Part shown: piece by piece, positions 1 to 13,560 of the stretch
Layout: each line of letters begins with the position of its first letter
Numbering within the stretch: position 1 is the stretch's first letter
Source: Scleromitrula shiraiana
Lineage: Eukaryota; Ascomycota; Leotiomycetes; Helotiales; Sclerotiniaceae
Direction: 5' to 3'
Assembly (NCBI GenBank): GCA_028455995.1
Contig: JABELC010000002.1
Location: 806,001-870,000 of the forward strand
DNA length: 64,000 bases
Position numbers and translations under genes: made by a program
The notes under the pieces: generated by a model
The model's database searches: none
What the model saw: the letters and a program-made list of their open reading frames with translations, nothing else
What the model was told of the DNA's origin: nothing

Positions 1-2317
1 TTCAACTCGGTAGAAACCAAGAAGAAAGAATGTGTTAAGTGAAATAGAAATAGGGATGGAGGGTGATCTTGGAAGTTGCAGATATAATGTTGTTGCTCAC
101 CAACGTTGCAACTGTTAGCAATTGCGGCCGGCACATGTGCAACATGAAACACACCACAGCCTCCATGCATACAAGTCGATCGATGCGGGTTCCGAAAATA
201 CTGGCGAAGAATACTACATTGTTGCAATGTGCGGCGTAGGCATGTATGTGGCGTAGACAGGCTGTAATAAAACCACATACAACCTCCATGAATTCAAGCC
301 AGACAACACGGGATTTGAATACGCTTGAGTTAACCTTCAAATGCTACTCTGAAAGTTTGAAATCGATCGTATCTTGTCAGTGCCCTGTCAAACCCGGGGG
401 TGGGCATGGAGAAAATGTGGGATGGCGTCTCTGCTCCGTGCCATGTAAGAATCTACAACTGTTAGAGTCTGCATGAGCAAGGTTGTTGATAACAATTAGA
501 TGTGTTATTTATGGATATGCATGTGATTGCGCATATATCCAATACTGCCTGAGACTGGCCAAATTGAATCTTGGAGAATTGTTTTTTGGGGGGGCGGGGG
601 GCTTCAATCCTCTTTGGCATGGATATCAAGTATGTGTATGCCACACGTATGTATCTGCTATTTTCTGGAAACTACTAAACATATTATGTGCTCGAATTCT
701 CGTTTCTTCTCTGGAATCGTTTAAAGACGTAAATAAGATAAGCGAACTGTTGGTCTCGATGTTAATCACCACTTGATGATTAGTAGATATGCACAACCCT
801 CTCAAATTGTTTTGATTTATTTTAATTTTTATTTCACTCATTCTCCTCTCTTATTTTCTCATCTCTTCGTTTCGTTTCTTCTCTTTTCTACTCTTCTTGA
901 TCCAACTCATCCATCCAATATCCCATCTAGATGCATACATACAACAACCAACCAACGCAGCACCGAGTTCCCTCCCATCTACTCATCTATCCATCTATCC
1001 ATCAATGTGTGTATACCCCTCATCCTTCCCACTCCGTCCTCCTCTCACTTTATTCCCCTCCATCCATCCACCCTGTTCCACCTTCCCAGGAGAAAACAAA
1101 GAGAGAAATAACCAAGCAATCATCCACAGGATATCTCAGCACATCTCATCGCATCACAATTCGCTCGCTCTGCCAAACATCAAGTAACCAATGCCAGGTA
1201 TGCATGCATATACGTTGAGCAGGCTTTTTAATTGTCCCATAAACAAGCCAAAGCCAAACCAACCAAGCCCGCCAGCGACGATGATATACCTGCCCCGATG
1301 CAGATGACTCCCAGTATCTACTTTTCTCTTCTCCCCTCTCAGTATACACACACACACATATACACACACCTCCGCGATGTTGATATCAAGACGAACAATC
1401 AGAGTAATCTCGCAGTCTCGCTCAGAAAAGAAAGAAGAGAAAGAATACGAAAAGAAGAGGTAGAGAAAGAGAGAAAGAGAGAATAAAAAAAAAGGAGAAG
1501 AAAGAGTTATATATCCTAGGCGTGCTTATGTATGCATTCGTTCGTTTGTTTCTCGTTCCAATCGTTTTTTGTGCTTTTGAAATCAAATCAAATCACCCCA
1601 ATTTTCCTTCCCCCTCTATATAAAGTTTCCTTTCCTTTCCTTTCCTTTCCTTTCCTTTCCTTTCCTTTCTTTCCGTTTTCTCATCATTATTCGTTAAAAA
1701 GTAATGAATAATTTATTTGTTGGCGGACTTGTGATTGTGAGAAAAATGAAGGGCGGGGAATAAATCAATGTAAAAACAAAAAAAAGAGTAGGGGGGACCA
1801 ACAAACAAACTAGGAAAAGAAAAATCTGAGGAAAGTGTCTTTTTGAGAAAAAGGACATTTGGTCTCCTCCCCCTTCTAAAAAACACCCACCATTATTCAC
1901 CCAACGCCAGGAATGCTATGTACATGTCGATTATGCAAATGCCAGCTAAAACAAAAAAACGAGAGAGGAAAAAAACTTTAGGTAGGAAACACCACCATAG
2001 CGATTCATCGATATGCATGTTCCGGAACAAGTAATTGGTGGTTTAACTCTCGGACGTCAGGGCGTGAAGTACCCCTTTGATATGTAAAATTCCCTTCATC
2101 TCCAAAAACTCGCACAATTGGGAAGCCGATCCAATTCGATGCGAGTGATAAATATATGCAATCGATATAAGTTAATTGGTTATCGAAGCTTCTGCCAAGG
2201 ACTAGTTGCCCTCCCTCGAAGTAATAGTACAGCTGCCGGAGCCCAAGCTCGATGGAGACGTACTGTGAAATCGAATGGTTTTGGTTGTGGTATGAGCGAT
2301 TGGTGATCTTCTAATTG
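1..2317. other. Intergenic region with simple repeats
   Basis: No coding region is recognised here; the short open frames have no family resemblance and are interrupted. Positions about 800-1180 are strongly pyrimidine/CA-rich (repeated CATC and CTC runs), followed by an AG-rich tract at about 1425-1505. A TTTCC pentanucleotide repeat lies at about 1628-1675. This composition resembles fungal promoter or leader DNA, so an unannotated transcript on the plus strand is possible but not shown. Confidence 0.6.
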
Positions 2318-4796
2318 CTATCGGTTTGACTTGCTAACACTGCGCTCGGGAAGATTATATTTTGGTCCATTTGCGATGGAATCAAAGTCATAGTTCTTGA
2401 GAGTTTGTTCATACTTAGAACTCTTCATAAATTTAGGTACGGAGTCCTACAACATGTGATTAGTAAAATTGCGAAATTTAGGTCAGTCTGTAAATACTCA
2501 CACTAGCCATCAACTTAAATACAGATATCTGAGCTTCTTCAAACAACTTTGTGACTTCCTTCAAACTTTCTACCATCGCAGCATCTTGTCCAACCGCTTT
2601 GGTCATTCTGGTAGCCAATTGATTCCTGAGTAGATGATCAATATTCAATTCGCAAGGCGATCCTGGAGCCAAGAAAGCGTTATAGATGCCGTATGCAGAT
2701 GCCATGGTTTCCTTGACCGAATCGAGATTTCCCCCACCTTTGCCACCTTGTCTGGTTGGAGATGCATTTCTGACCGCCGATTTGCATGATTTTAAGAATT
2801 CCTCCACATCCAGGTAGAAGGATAAGTTCTCCTCACAATGTGTATCCCGTAAATTTTCTCGGAATAATAAACGAAGCGCGGCATCGTTAAGAATTTTATC
2901 CAATTTTTGCGTATTCGAGTCCCGAGATACTCCAGCTCTTGCAGCAGCCGATGATCCTTCGCTCTCTGAAGTGCGCTCTCTCGAGGTCATGTTAATAACA
3001 TCCTTACCTTTCTGTGAGAGTTGATAAAAGGCGTGCTTTGTTGGCTGAAACCTAACATCCTTCTCCTTATCCGATGGAGGAAGTTGTTGCTGATATTGTC
3101 TATCCGGCTGAACACACCAAATTAACTCTTGTTCCAAAAATAGCGAGGCGATTTCTGTAGTTTCACGCCTGTCTACCGTGGTACAGCAATCCATTAACCA
3201 GTCGCATGCAGCCTTTCCAGTAAAAGTTTGATAAACAGTTCTTGGTGGCGATCCAACTTTGCGTTCTCCTGCCATTCTTACACCAGCAAGTCCGTCCTTG
3301 TATTCGCTCAAAGAATCCGAATCAGCTGATGTCGTGCTATTCTTAATATTTGGTCCATTCTGACCAACAAATCTCCTGAAAATAACTTCAATTGTGCTTC
3401 GATCCGAAGATAATTTATCGGTAGCAGAATCTCTCTCTAGAATGACAAGTTGCATGGTATTTCTAGGAGAAGCGACCAATTCGGCGACATGCCTTTGTTG
3501 TATCCCGTTCTTCGCACAGAATCTTTCCAATACATGTATGCCCTTAGGTGTTAATTGCCATATGGAACCCTTCATCGTAAACTCCTTTGCTTGTTTCCCA
3601 TCCGCCGACTCAATAAATCGTGCATCTAAAAAGCGCTGGCATACCGAACGTGCCATTTCCCTAGCCATGGAGAAAGTTGTAGTCGTGGTGGTGGTAACGA
3701 TACGCGAAGGATCTTTTGGGTCTGGCATACGATTCGATTGTGAAAATTTTAATGAACCCAAATTATTGATAGCCTCTTCGGAAAGAAATGAATGTTCAAC
3801 CCTGGTTAATCGTATGCGATGAGCTGCCAGCGGCAGACTGACTACCAATGTTGCGAATAAATCCTTGAAATCCTTTTCTATAGGTTAGCATCGATGTTGA
3901 TTTGGTGAACGTATGTATCATATAAAATTTCTTCTTCTTATACATACTCTTGTGAATGGTCTATCATCACTCGTCATGCGCAATAAGCGCGACGAAGTTT
4001 GGTGCATCTTGCTTGTGTTCGTGGTTCGGCGAAGTAATGATGTTGTGAACAATGGAGGGGTATCTGCGGCAGTATTCGAATACGCCTGAGAAGGAGGATT
4101 CGTGCCTAACAACGATTGACGACGAAATAAGGAATTTGAAGGTGGATTATATTCTGATTTCGGATTCGGAATAGAATTGGTAAAAGTGGAATTTGATGTT
4201 TCACTGGCTGAGGATGAAAGATCGGTAATTGTATTTGTATCAGGATTGCTTTCTCGATTAGTCAAAACGGATTCTGCTGACTTTGATCTATTGTTGCTTA
4301 TATTTTTCAAAGAATTGGGATGATTGATTTGATCTGAATAATTTGATTTTGTTGAAGAACTTGTTAAAATGGAATCTAGAAAATTACCAGTTGATTGACG
4401 GGAACGTAAAGAAGGTTCTGTCAATTTCGCATTCGTATTTGTACTAGTACTAGTATTGGTACTAGTAATATTTGAACTAGAAGATTTATCTCGAGTAATA
4501 AATGAAAATGTAGCCAAATTGAAAAAGCCACCACTTAGGTTTTGTCTTAATGAACTAGTTGATTGACGATGTTGTTTTAAGGTGACAGTGACAGTGCCTG
4601 TGTCAGTACCAATACCAATACCAGTGCTGCTTGGGTTTGTGTTTGTGTTTGTGTTTGTACCGATACTAATACCGATATTGATACCGATATTATTAGATTG
4701 TGATTGTGATTGTGATTGTAAACCCAAACCCGATTGAATGGTTAATAATTCCTTTGAACTCGAATCCAAATTTGAAAACCTTTGACTACCGGTAAG

Positions 4797-4837
<41 letters not shown>

Positions 4838-5660
4838 GAGTAGGAGTAGTAGAAATTGATGATTTAGGAATTGATGATATAGATTCCGAGGTTGAATCAA
4901 TTTTTAATTGTGATCGATTAGAAAAAGTAGTAAAAGAAGTATCGGTATTGGTATTGTTATTGGTAGTAAAAGTATTTGAAGTTATAGATGATGTTGATGG
5001 TAATGGTATTTCTTCTTTTAATGTAGGTAATGACGATGAAGAGGTTTGTTTTTTAGGTACTCGACGAATTGAAGAATTATTCGAAAGGAATGAGGAATTT
5101 GATGTAGAATTCGAATTCAAATTTGAGGATAATGTTGAATTTGAGAAGGACGATGATGATGATGATGTTGATGATGGAAAGCAGGTGCTTGTAATAGGTG
5201 AAGTAAGTGTTGAATTTGATTTAATATCTTCAAAATCTATAGAATTCTTACTTAAACCCTCAAACTTTGAATTATTGTTGTTATTCTTCTGTTGTTGACG
5301 GTGATGAGGGTTGTTGCTGTTAAAGAAGTTCAAATTTAATGAATCCAAGTTTAAATCCAAATCCAAATCCAAATTCAAATCCAAATCCAGACCCAAATGC
5401 AATTTTGAGTTTGAGTTGTTATTGGGAATTGGGGTTGAGTTTGATTTTAAGTTTGAATTTGAATCAATAATTGGAAACACTACTACAGGTGATGTTGATG
5501 TTGATGATGATGAAGTGGGAATAGATTCAAGAACTGGAACTTCAACTGGAACATGAGAATTTGAGAAAGTCGTTATTGTAGAGGTGCTCCTTGTATCAGT
5601 GGTAGTTGTAGTTGAGGTTGTCCTTGTTGTGTGGGGTGAAATAGAAGGCGAGAGAGCCAT
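2318..5660 (-). CDS. flbA: FlbA-type RGS protein (DEP-DEP-RGS regulator of G-protein signalling)
   Basis: Three coding exons on the minus strand: 5660-3948, 3872-2502 and 2446-2318, giving about 1070 residues. The introns (3873-3947 and 2447-2501) have GTATGT and GTGAGT donors and preserve frame. Known family role: the RGS domain accelerates GTP hydrolysis by a heterotrimeric G-alpha (FadA type), damping vegetative growth and permitting asexual development. Visible: the conserved block around residues 550-650 with RMPDPKDPSRIVTTTTTTTF, a first DEP domain (about 620-700), a second DEP domain (about 780-880, with KAACDWLMD), and a C-terminal RGS domain (about 895-1060, with LRLLFRENLRDTHCEENLSF) completed by the last exon. 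Odd: residues 1-550 are almost entirely Ser/Thr/Asn low-complexity sequence with Leu-Asp-Leu-Asn repeats, making the protein roughly 300 residues longer than typical FlbA. The start at 5660 is the first in-frame ATG; an internal start is possible. Confidence 0.9.
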
Positions 5661-6797
5661 CTATCTACCTAAAAGTAAAACTTGAGTAGTAGTAGTAAGA
5701 TAAAAAAAAAATATTATTATTATTATTATTATTATGATTATTATTACTATTACTATTATTTTTTTTTAAAAAAAAATAAAAATAAAAAAGATTTGTTATA
5801 GCTACAGCTAGAGTAGTAAATTTAAAAATGAACTTGAATTTATTTTAAAAATAATATAAAATAAAAAGTAAGTATGATCATGATGCTTGTAGTAAGGATT
5901 CACCTCATGGGAAAGGGTGTTCGGAGTCTAGGAACACACTTTAGAAACCTTGCAGATTGAGACTGAGACTTATGGATAGTTTGAGGGGTATTATTGTAAT
6001 AACAATAATAATAATAAAAATAATAATAAAAAGGCGGGAAAGTCATCACACCCATCCATTTCATTCATAACATTACCACTCCCTCCCCTTGTAATCCATC
6101 AATCATATCATGCCATGCCATGCCATGCCATACGCACGAGGGAGAGGGAAAGATGGATCCACATCTAGCGTGCATCCGGCGTGTTCTATCGGCAGTGTAA
6201 CTAGAAATTTACGGTCCGGTTAATAAGTGTAAGTATTTTTTATTATGTGCAGTTTTTATGTTGTGCGACGAGACTATATACTATATACTATATACTATAT
6301 ACTATTGTATATACAATAAATTGATGATAGAATTCATAATTCTTGTTGCATAAACATTGAGAGGAGAAATTGAAGGAAAGGAAAACAAGCTTTACTAGAA
6401 TGGGTAGAGAATATTTATTCATTGGTTGAATTAAAGTGGATCGATGGTTTTGGAGAAGGCATTAAAGAGTTAGGACCTCGAAAACATACTTACCCATACC
6501 ATGGTCCATAGGTAAAGTAAATATGGTATTGTAACAAAGCGTAATTGAAATCTTCCATGTGGGATCAAAAAGGATGGAATGAGATGAGATAGATCTCTAC
6601 TGTGCTGTCTCTCTCAATATGATCATGATGCTAGTAGTATTGATGATATAAGAGAAGCCTCCATATGTAGACAGATAGAATTCAAGATGATGTAATTCCC
6701 ACCGTACGTCAACTAGTACTTACGTACACCACCACTCAAATCCAATACCCTAGATCTAGATATGTATAGTATTTGAGACTCAAATACATAATCCATA
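5661..6797. other. Upstream region of flbA, AT-rich microsatellites
   Basis: Contains a TTA trinucleotide tract at about 5711-5757, poly-A/T runs, a GCCAT repeat at about 6112-6131 and an ACTAT/ATACTAT repeat at about 6273-6305. It should hold the flbA promoter and 5' leader; no TATA or operator is confidently recognised. No gene is supported. Confidence 0.5.
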
Positions 6798-7031
6798 GAA
6801 GGATCCACTGCTGAGTCGGACACACTGGTCAACCGGACAGTCTAACCTAACCTAGCAAGGCTTTATTTACGAGTATTAATTGAAAATTTATAGACACTAT
6901 AATTATAGGCTTAAATAATCATCAAAACCCTATCATTATAGAGTATTGAAGAAAATTTATAGTGATTGATTGCTCAATTAGGTTAGACTGTCCGGCTGAC
7001 CCAGTGTGTCCGGTTCAGCAGTGGATCCTTC
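6798..7031. mobile_element. MITE-like element with about 50-bp terminal inverted repeats and TA target duplication
   Basis: The left end begins GAAGGATCCACTGCTGA and runs through GGACACACTGG to CAGTCTAACCTAA at about 6850. The right end (about 6980-7031) is its reverse complement with only a few mismatches and a one-base length difference. Both ends are flanked by TA (6796-6797 and 7032-7033), the duplication typical of Tc1/mariner-type elements. The interior of about 130 bp is AT-rich, has no coding capacity, and contains an imperfect direct repeat of GAGTATT...GAAAATTTATAG. These features fit a non-autonomous MITE. The superfamily is inferred only from the TA duplication. Confidence 0.8.
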
Positions 7032-10000
7032 TATATGAGATAGACAAGCAACGAACAGAAGATTCCAAGGTACGGAAAACCTATCCATAAAAGAAAAGGT
7101 CAAAACCCTATATACCCTACCCTATATCAACATCAATATCAATACCATGGATTTACACATAACATATATACATATAAAGAAAGATCTATAATGTAATAAT
7201 GTATAATCTATCTTATACCCAGTGTTCCTATTAACCATATGCTTATAAGTCACCTATACAATCATCTCTCCTTTCCACCACATCACACCACATGTGCACA
7301 TCATAATATCACCCAATCCAGTCTAGCCCCCATTCTCGTCAAAGGATGAATTTTCTCGGTTTTCAACTCGTGGCATACAAGGATCTTAAAATCTAGAGCT
7401 AGTCTCGCTTTCCTTCTTTGTAGCCCCACATATTTCAAATTATAACCAATTACAATCAAACATCCGAATAGGGTAGGTGCTTGATACTCTCTTCTCTGCT
7501 AGATGCGCGAGGTGAGATAGAGTTTGATAGGGCGGAATATGATATTATGGGATATACCGTGAGTATGTTTCTCGTTTCTCGTTTCTCGTTTCTACTTTGT
7601 CAAGTAGAGATAAGATTTATTGAGATTGGGGATATGAGCACTAAGATCTTGAATCTGACCATTTAGTATGCCCTTCGGTTTCCCATTTCAATGCTAAACA
7701 TACATCAAATCATTCAAACAACCAAGTTGGCCTATCCATCACACATCAAATAAGCACGATATACCAGCTAGGCCTTGTAAGACTATCACACTACATGTAC
7801 ACCTCCATCTTTTTCTCCTCCCGCTTCTCTGGTCCTTCTACTCCATTGCCTTATTCGTATATTTCTACATATCGACCCCATTCATACGGTAGTCAAGTAA
7901 TTCTGAAACCACAGTATCGGCATTGACCTACTGTACCTCCCCTACTGTGTGTGCATTCATTGAGGCAGTGCAATGGACGCGGCTATGTATGATGATCCCA
8001 TTCGTTCTGGAAGTATTCGTATCACGATATTGGTATTGGCATATGTGTGATATCGCATTTCATTTTCTTGGCACTGGTACTGCAAGGAATCATTATCTAC
8101 ATGGCTAGACTCAATTTCAATGAATGGATGAATAATTGAATATACGCTTGTAAATAGTTGAACGCTACATTCCTGGATATGTAGCAATACGCAGTATGTG
8201 AAGTACTTCTTCCTTCATAGGCACACATTGATGATACAATACCATGAAATCAATCCATTATTCACTCAGACCGCCATCTACCAAAATGATATGACTTTGC
8301 GTTAAAATACAAAAGAAGTGTTTCACCAATGATTTAGTCAATCAATCAATCATTATTTAGTTTAACGGCGTAGCAGTTTAATTAGTTACACCTCCATGAA
8401 TATATGAAAGAGCGCTCGGTTTATCCATTCAACCAATCACATTGAATATTGATGATAGTTGCGTCATTTTGATGTATTTATAAACCATACACCGCTACAA
8501 ACCAAGAGCGCCGCGTTTTTCATGGCGGGGTTCTAGAAGCTCGGGTAGGGCGATGGAATGAATGGGAAAAGCAAAAAAGAAAAAGGGAAAGAAAGGCTAG
8601 GTATCTAGTGTAATAAACGCAGATTATACGATATTATGTCTTTATTTTATACCCCGTAACCAACCCCAATAGATAGCGATCTGTCAGAATTAATCTTAAA
8701 TCTTTAGATCCCACACTCTTCTTTGTCATCATTATCATCATCATTATCGCTGGTCGTTCTTTTTTCGGGAAAGGCTGAAAAGTCCCGCTGGAACTACTAT
8801 GTACATGTCTTGTCTTGTGATCATATTATTCTTTGATGCTCAACGTTTCGAGAAGCGGTGAAGAGAGAATCCTAGATGGTGGATGGATATGGATGGAGCA
8901 AGATACCAGTTCATATGATGAACGGTACGAATGAATGAACAGTATGCATGATGATCTTTAAGAGGGGCTTCTACTCTATTTTTTATGGGATTGTCTTTGG
9001 AGAGTTTTTTTTTTGGCGGTAAGTTCAGGCTAGGTATGGAATATATGATAGGATATACTATCTATCGGTGTCAACGAGTGCGTGGTGTATATATCAACTC
9101 GATCCCATCCCATTCCCATCCCACATTTTTCCAACATGGTAAGTACAAACTACTAACTCCCGACTCGAAGGGTCAATCCAAAGACAAGAGTCTGAGATTA
9201 CACTTCTAAGCTTCATTTGTCGCAACAGCAACACGAGCTGGGTTTAGATGCGCGTAAATTTCACTATAGCACGTATCCATCGACCTTCAAAAAGTTTGTC
9301 GGTTATGTTGTATATGGGTGGGTTTCTAGTATTTAGCATCGTGTAAAGTGGATGAACAACCACGACAACTTCGTTCATATTCCTTCAACATATTTTCTTT
9401 CTCTCCATTATTATAGTGAGTTGATGGGGATTTATTAACGATTCATTGGGTTTCGAAGGAACCAATCCAATTACCTAATGATAATTAAATTCATCATAAA
9501 ACAGAAGAGTACTGTACAGTAGTAGTGATTTGTGATGGTTTATCAATCAGAAAATGGTACGATTATTGCAGCTAATTGAGGAGTCACCTAGGGTAAATGC
9601 ATCCATAATATCATTATGGGGATGTTTGGGTATGGGATGGTGAACTGATAAGGATTTGAAGTTTGCATTTGGATCTGGACATGATCAAATCCGGATTCAC
9701 TACCACTGTATTATTTATGATTGGCATAGAAAAAAACCCCCCCGATTGTGAACGAGCATCAAAAGTGGACTCCCACGTTTTTCTTGCCATGTTTTCCTTC
9801 CCATGTTTTTCTTGCCACGTTTTCCAAGGATATCCAAATCCCGGAAGTGCACTTCAAGGCTCCTCGGTGGTGCATAATATCGTGATTTATATAAAGGTGC
9901 TATAAAAATGATGAAAGTTACCCAGCAGAGGATACACACTTCCGTCATGATGCTTAATTAGGAATAGTATCTGCATAAAGTTTATTTAATTGCGGAAGTG

Positions 10001-11099
10001 GCGAGTGCAGAGAAATATTTAATTATCTATAAGGGTCTAAGTTGTATGCTTCTTCTTGCCAGGTGGTTCTTTTTCTTCTTTCTTCCAGATACCCTTGAAC
10101 GTTTTGGACACCGGTAGATGGTTAACTTATTATTTACATTGTACTTGCTATTGGATGTAGTATTATGGAAAAGAAGAAGTGGACGAACCAAAGAAAGAAA
10201 CGGGTGTGTTAGATCTTTGGTCTATACCATACCATTCATAGTAAGCACGTCGATTCGAAAATTTTCCATCCCAATTTTTGTCTTAGCATAGCATGGCATG
10301 GCTTTTGTAAACTATACTACATGTGTATGAGAATTGATCTTCAATCCTTTTGTTTGGGTTTGACATGTATCAATCTATCAAAGCTCGATTTCATGAGAGT
10401 GATGAATGTCAGCCCTGTATCTCGTAAAAGTGTTATTAACTTATCTAGAGATAAATTTCATTCATAGATTCTTTGGCTCTTTTAGGTCATTTTAGACGAC
10501 TTCGGAAATCAAAGAGGGTCTTTTCGAGGTCATGAAATTAAATCCAACTGACTCAAATTTCCAAATCGGGTAGGTACCTCCATGGCTTGTCGTCACTGTT
10601 AAGGGTATCTTTTATACCGAAACATTTCGGCATTAATGGATCGTGTAAGTTCTGATGTTTTCTGGCCCCCAACAAATATATTTGTCTTTCGGAAAGGGTA
10701 ATAATGGAAGAAATTTCACGCGTGCATATTCCATAACCAACCGTATCTTTTTCTGCCTCATACTAATGAGTGCATTCAAACCTACTATGCTACACCGTAC
10801 ATTATACAGGTTGTACACCGCAACAAAACATTTGAGTGGGCAATAATCTCGTGCATTATCTTGTGCATGTATGCATGGCATAGAAAAAAGAAAAGGAAAA
10901 CAAACTCCTATGCATCTTACCATGCGTCGCCAGGGCGTCGTACATATTTCCTGCAATTGAATCACGTAACCATACAGGAAAATACATACATACAATTACC
11001 GACCGGAGCCGAATATACCGAGAAAAGGACATTGATATGATGGCAAGCCAAGAAAATTTACCCGCTGCCTTGTAGAAGAGGAGAGACATAGCCTATGGT
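7032..11099. other. Gene-free intergenic DNA
   Basis: Only short random open frames (up to about 120 codons) without recognisable domains or splice support were seen. Composition is normal for the window. No tRNA, rRNA or further inverted-repeat element was spotted by eye. Confidence 0.55.
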
Positions 11100-13560
11100 A
11101 CTCGGTTAAATTAAAATTGAAGCACGCGCTAAATTGCCGAATAACCTCAAAATCAACAATTTTATACAAATCATTTCTTGCGCCAACGTAAATAAATCGA
11201 TCAATATTACTTTAATTAATATATTCTTACTACTAGTATATATTTTCTTTTAATCAAAATACTTTTTAATAAATTTATAATACTACTAGTACTAGTACTA
11301 GTAGTAGTATCATATTAAAATATTATTTCGACTCCGAGTCAATTCTAATACCGTACTGTCGTCACGGTAAGTTCCGAGTCATTAGCAAGTTCAAGCTTGA
11401 ATTTGATATTTAATATTTTAATTTAAATTTATTCTCAACTTCTTTAATATTTTATATTAAAAAATAATGAAAATATATTTAGTATCGAATATAATATCAT
11501 AGAAAAAAAACTTTTATTTACTACTAGTACTAATAGTTGAATATAACTTCAAGATATTATATTTTAATTTGAAAATTCAATATAACTTGCAAGTCAAGTT
11601 ATATTAGTGACTCCGACTCGGATTCAGATTCAAAGTTATTAAAAAATCAATATTAAAAAAGTATTTCAAACTTTTTAAAAACTTCAAACTTTGAAAATAA
11701 TTTTTTAATAAAATTTATTTAAATCAAAATTATATGAAATAACAAGTTGTATTCTAATAAAATAATCATTATAGAGATATAAATTATTATATAGTATGAT
11801 AGAAATTTGAAGTCTTAGTGATTAAAGTTTTTATAATTTTTAACTTCAAGTTTGAAAAATCGAAATTATTTCAAGTTGAACTTGAATAACTTGTCAATGA
11901 ATGCTTGATGCTTATATTAACTTGAAGCAAGTAGTCTGAGTATTACTACTACTAGTAGTATATAAATTTTTTTTAGTAATTTTATTAGTATATTGTATTT
12001 TTTATATATTACTAGTACTACTACTAGTAGTAGTATATTCAAACTTGAATATAAGTGATATTATTTCTTAATATAATAATCTATTTATTAATTTAAATTC
12101 ATAAATTAAAATTCAACTTGAAGTTACAATATTACTATTACTACTACTACTAATATGATATTACTAATTTCACTACTAGCAAGTTGAATATGATTTTTAT
12201 TCAAGTTACTACTAGTAATAGTAGTATATTTCAAGTTAGTAATTACATCATTTTATAAATCTAAAATCTTTATTTAATTTTTAATTATTAATAATAGATA
12301 ATTTATATTTAACATCTTAAATAATTTTATAAATAATTAATTGATTTATTTACATTATTGTAAAAAGTGTTTTGTAAACTTGAAAGATGATCGTTGATTT
12401 TGAGACGATTCGCTTATTTTGCGTGTGCTTCAACTTTAATTCAACCGAGTACAAGTTAATAGTTTGACATCAAGTTGATATATCTAGTACTTACTAGTAT
12501 AGATGGAATGTATGAGATTGTATATGTACATCTCACCTCCTAAGAAGACAAGAGAAAATGGAAAAGGGGTCATCATATACTACTACTAGTACTAGTAGTA
12601 AGCTCAAGTTCTAACTAGTAGTTACTTACTAGTAATCGTCGGACTCAAGTTACATAACCTCTATATGACTCCACCCTTCTAAGATTATGATGTTAGTAAC
12701 AAACGAGTTCAAGTTTATCTATTAAAAAAACCAACATGAATTTTCTATACTAGTAGAGAATTACATATATTACTAGTATATATAATATAAAAAAGCGAAA
12801 AAAAATTAATAATTAATAATGATATTTATAAAAGAAATTTAATAATAAATAAAAAAATACAAAAGAAAATACAATGATAAATTTTTAAAATTTCAAAAAA
12901 TAAAATACAAATAACTTGAACTTGAAAATAAAAATAAAAATAAAAACTTCAACAAGTTGAAGTTGAAAACACTCAATTTAAATTAATTAATCAAAAAATA
13001 CTAGTACTAGTAGATTGCTACTAGTAAATCTTCAAGTTCAAGTTCTTATTAAAAAAAGAAATAAAAATAAGTTGAATAAATAAAATTAATTTTAAAATTT
13101 TTTTAAAAAAATAAAAAAATAGTAATGATAAAATTAATGTTATTATAAATCAAAGTAATTATTTATCATTGAAAAATATATAGAAAAATTTAGTTAATAA
13201 ATTGAATTTCAAGTTTGACTTTCAAGTTCAAGTTGATACTACTAGTAGTACTACTAAATTTAATTTTTTAAATATACTAGTAAATTTCTTTTTTTAAAAA
13301 GTGATTCAAGTTTTAATATTCAATTTGATAAAATATCAATATTCATTTTTTTTATTTCTATATCATAGCACTAGTAGTAGTATTTTTAAAAATTATAATT
13401 TTCAAGTTATAATAGTAGTAACTTGAAAAAAATTAATTTTCATTACTTTTTTTTGGAATATTTTATGAATAAATTTGTTTATTAGTATCATAGATATTTT
13501 GCTTGCGCTGATAGAAGAGTGAAGTTCTTTTATGAAGATCAAGTGAAGTCTGATGATTAA
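11100..13560. repeat. AT-rich island rich in ACTAGT and TTCAAGTT/AACTTGAA palindromic motifs
   Basis: A sharply bounded block of very high A+T content with no open frames. Two motif families recur throughout: clusters of ACTAGT with TAGTAG/CTACTA extensions (for example about 11281-11310, 11943-11962, 12009-12036, 12578-12600, 12999-13020, 13235-13256) and CAAGTT/AACTTG words in both orientations. Composition is ordinary on both sides. It may be a decayed transposon remnant or another AT-rich chromatin domain. A pure RIP (C-to-T) product is not obvious because CA- and TG-containing words such as TTCAAGTTGA remain common. Confidence 0.65.

Noticed and set aside
10633..10995. 120-codon minus-strand frame in the gene desert
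   Set aside because: No recognisable domain, no splice-linked continuation and overlapping frames on both strands; fits chance in moderately AT-rich DNA.
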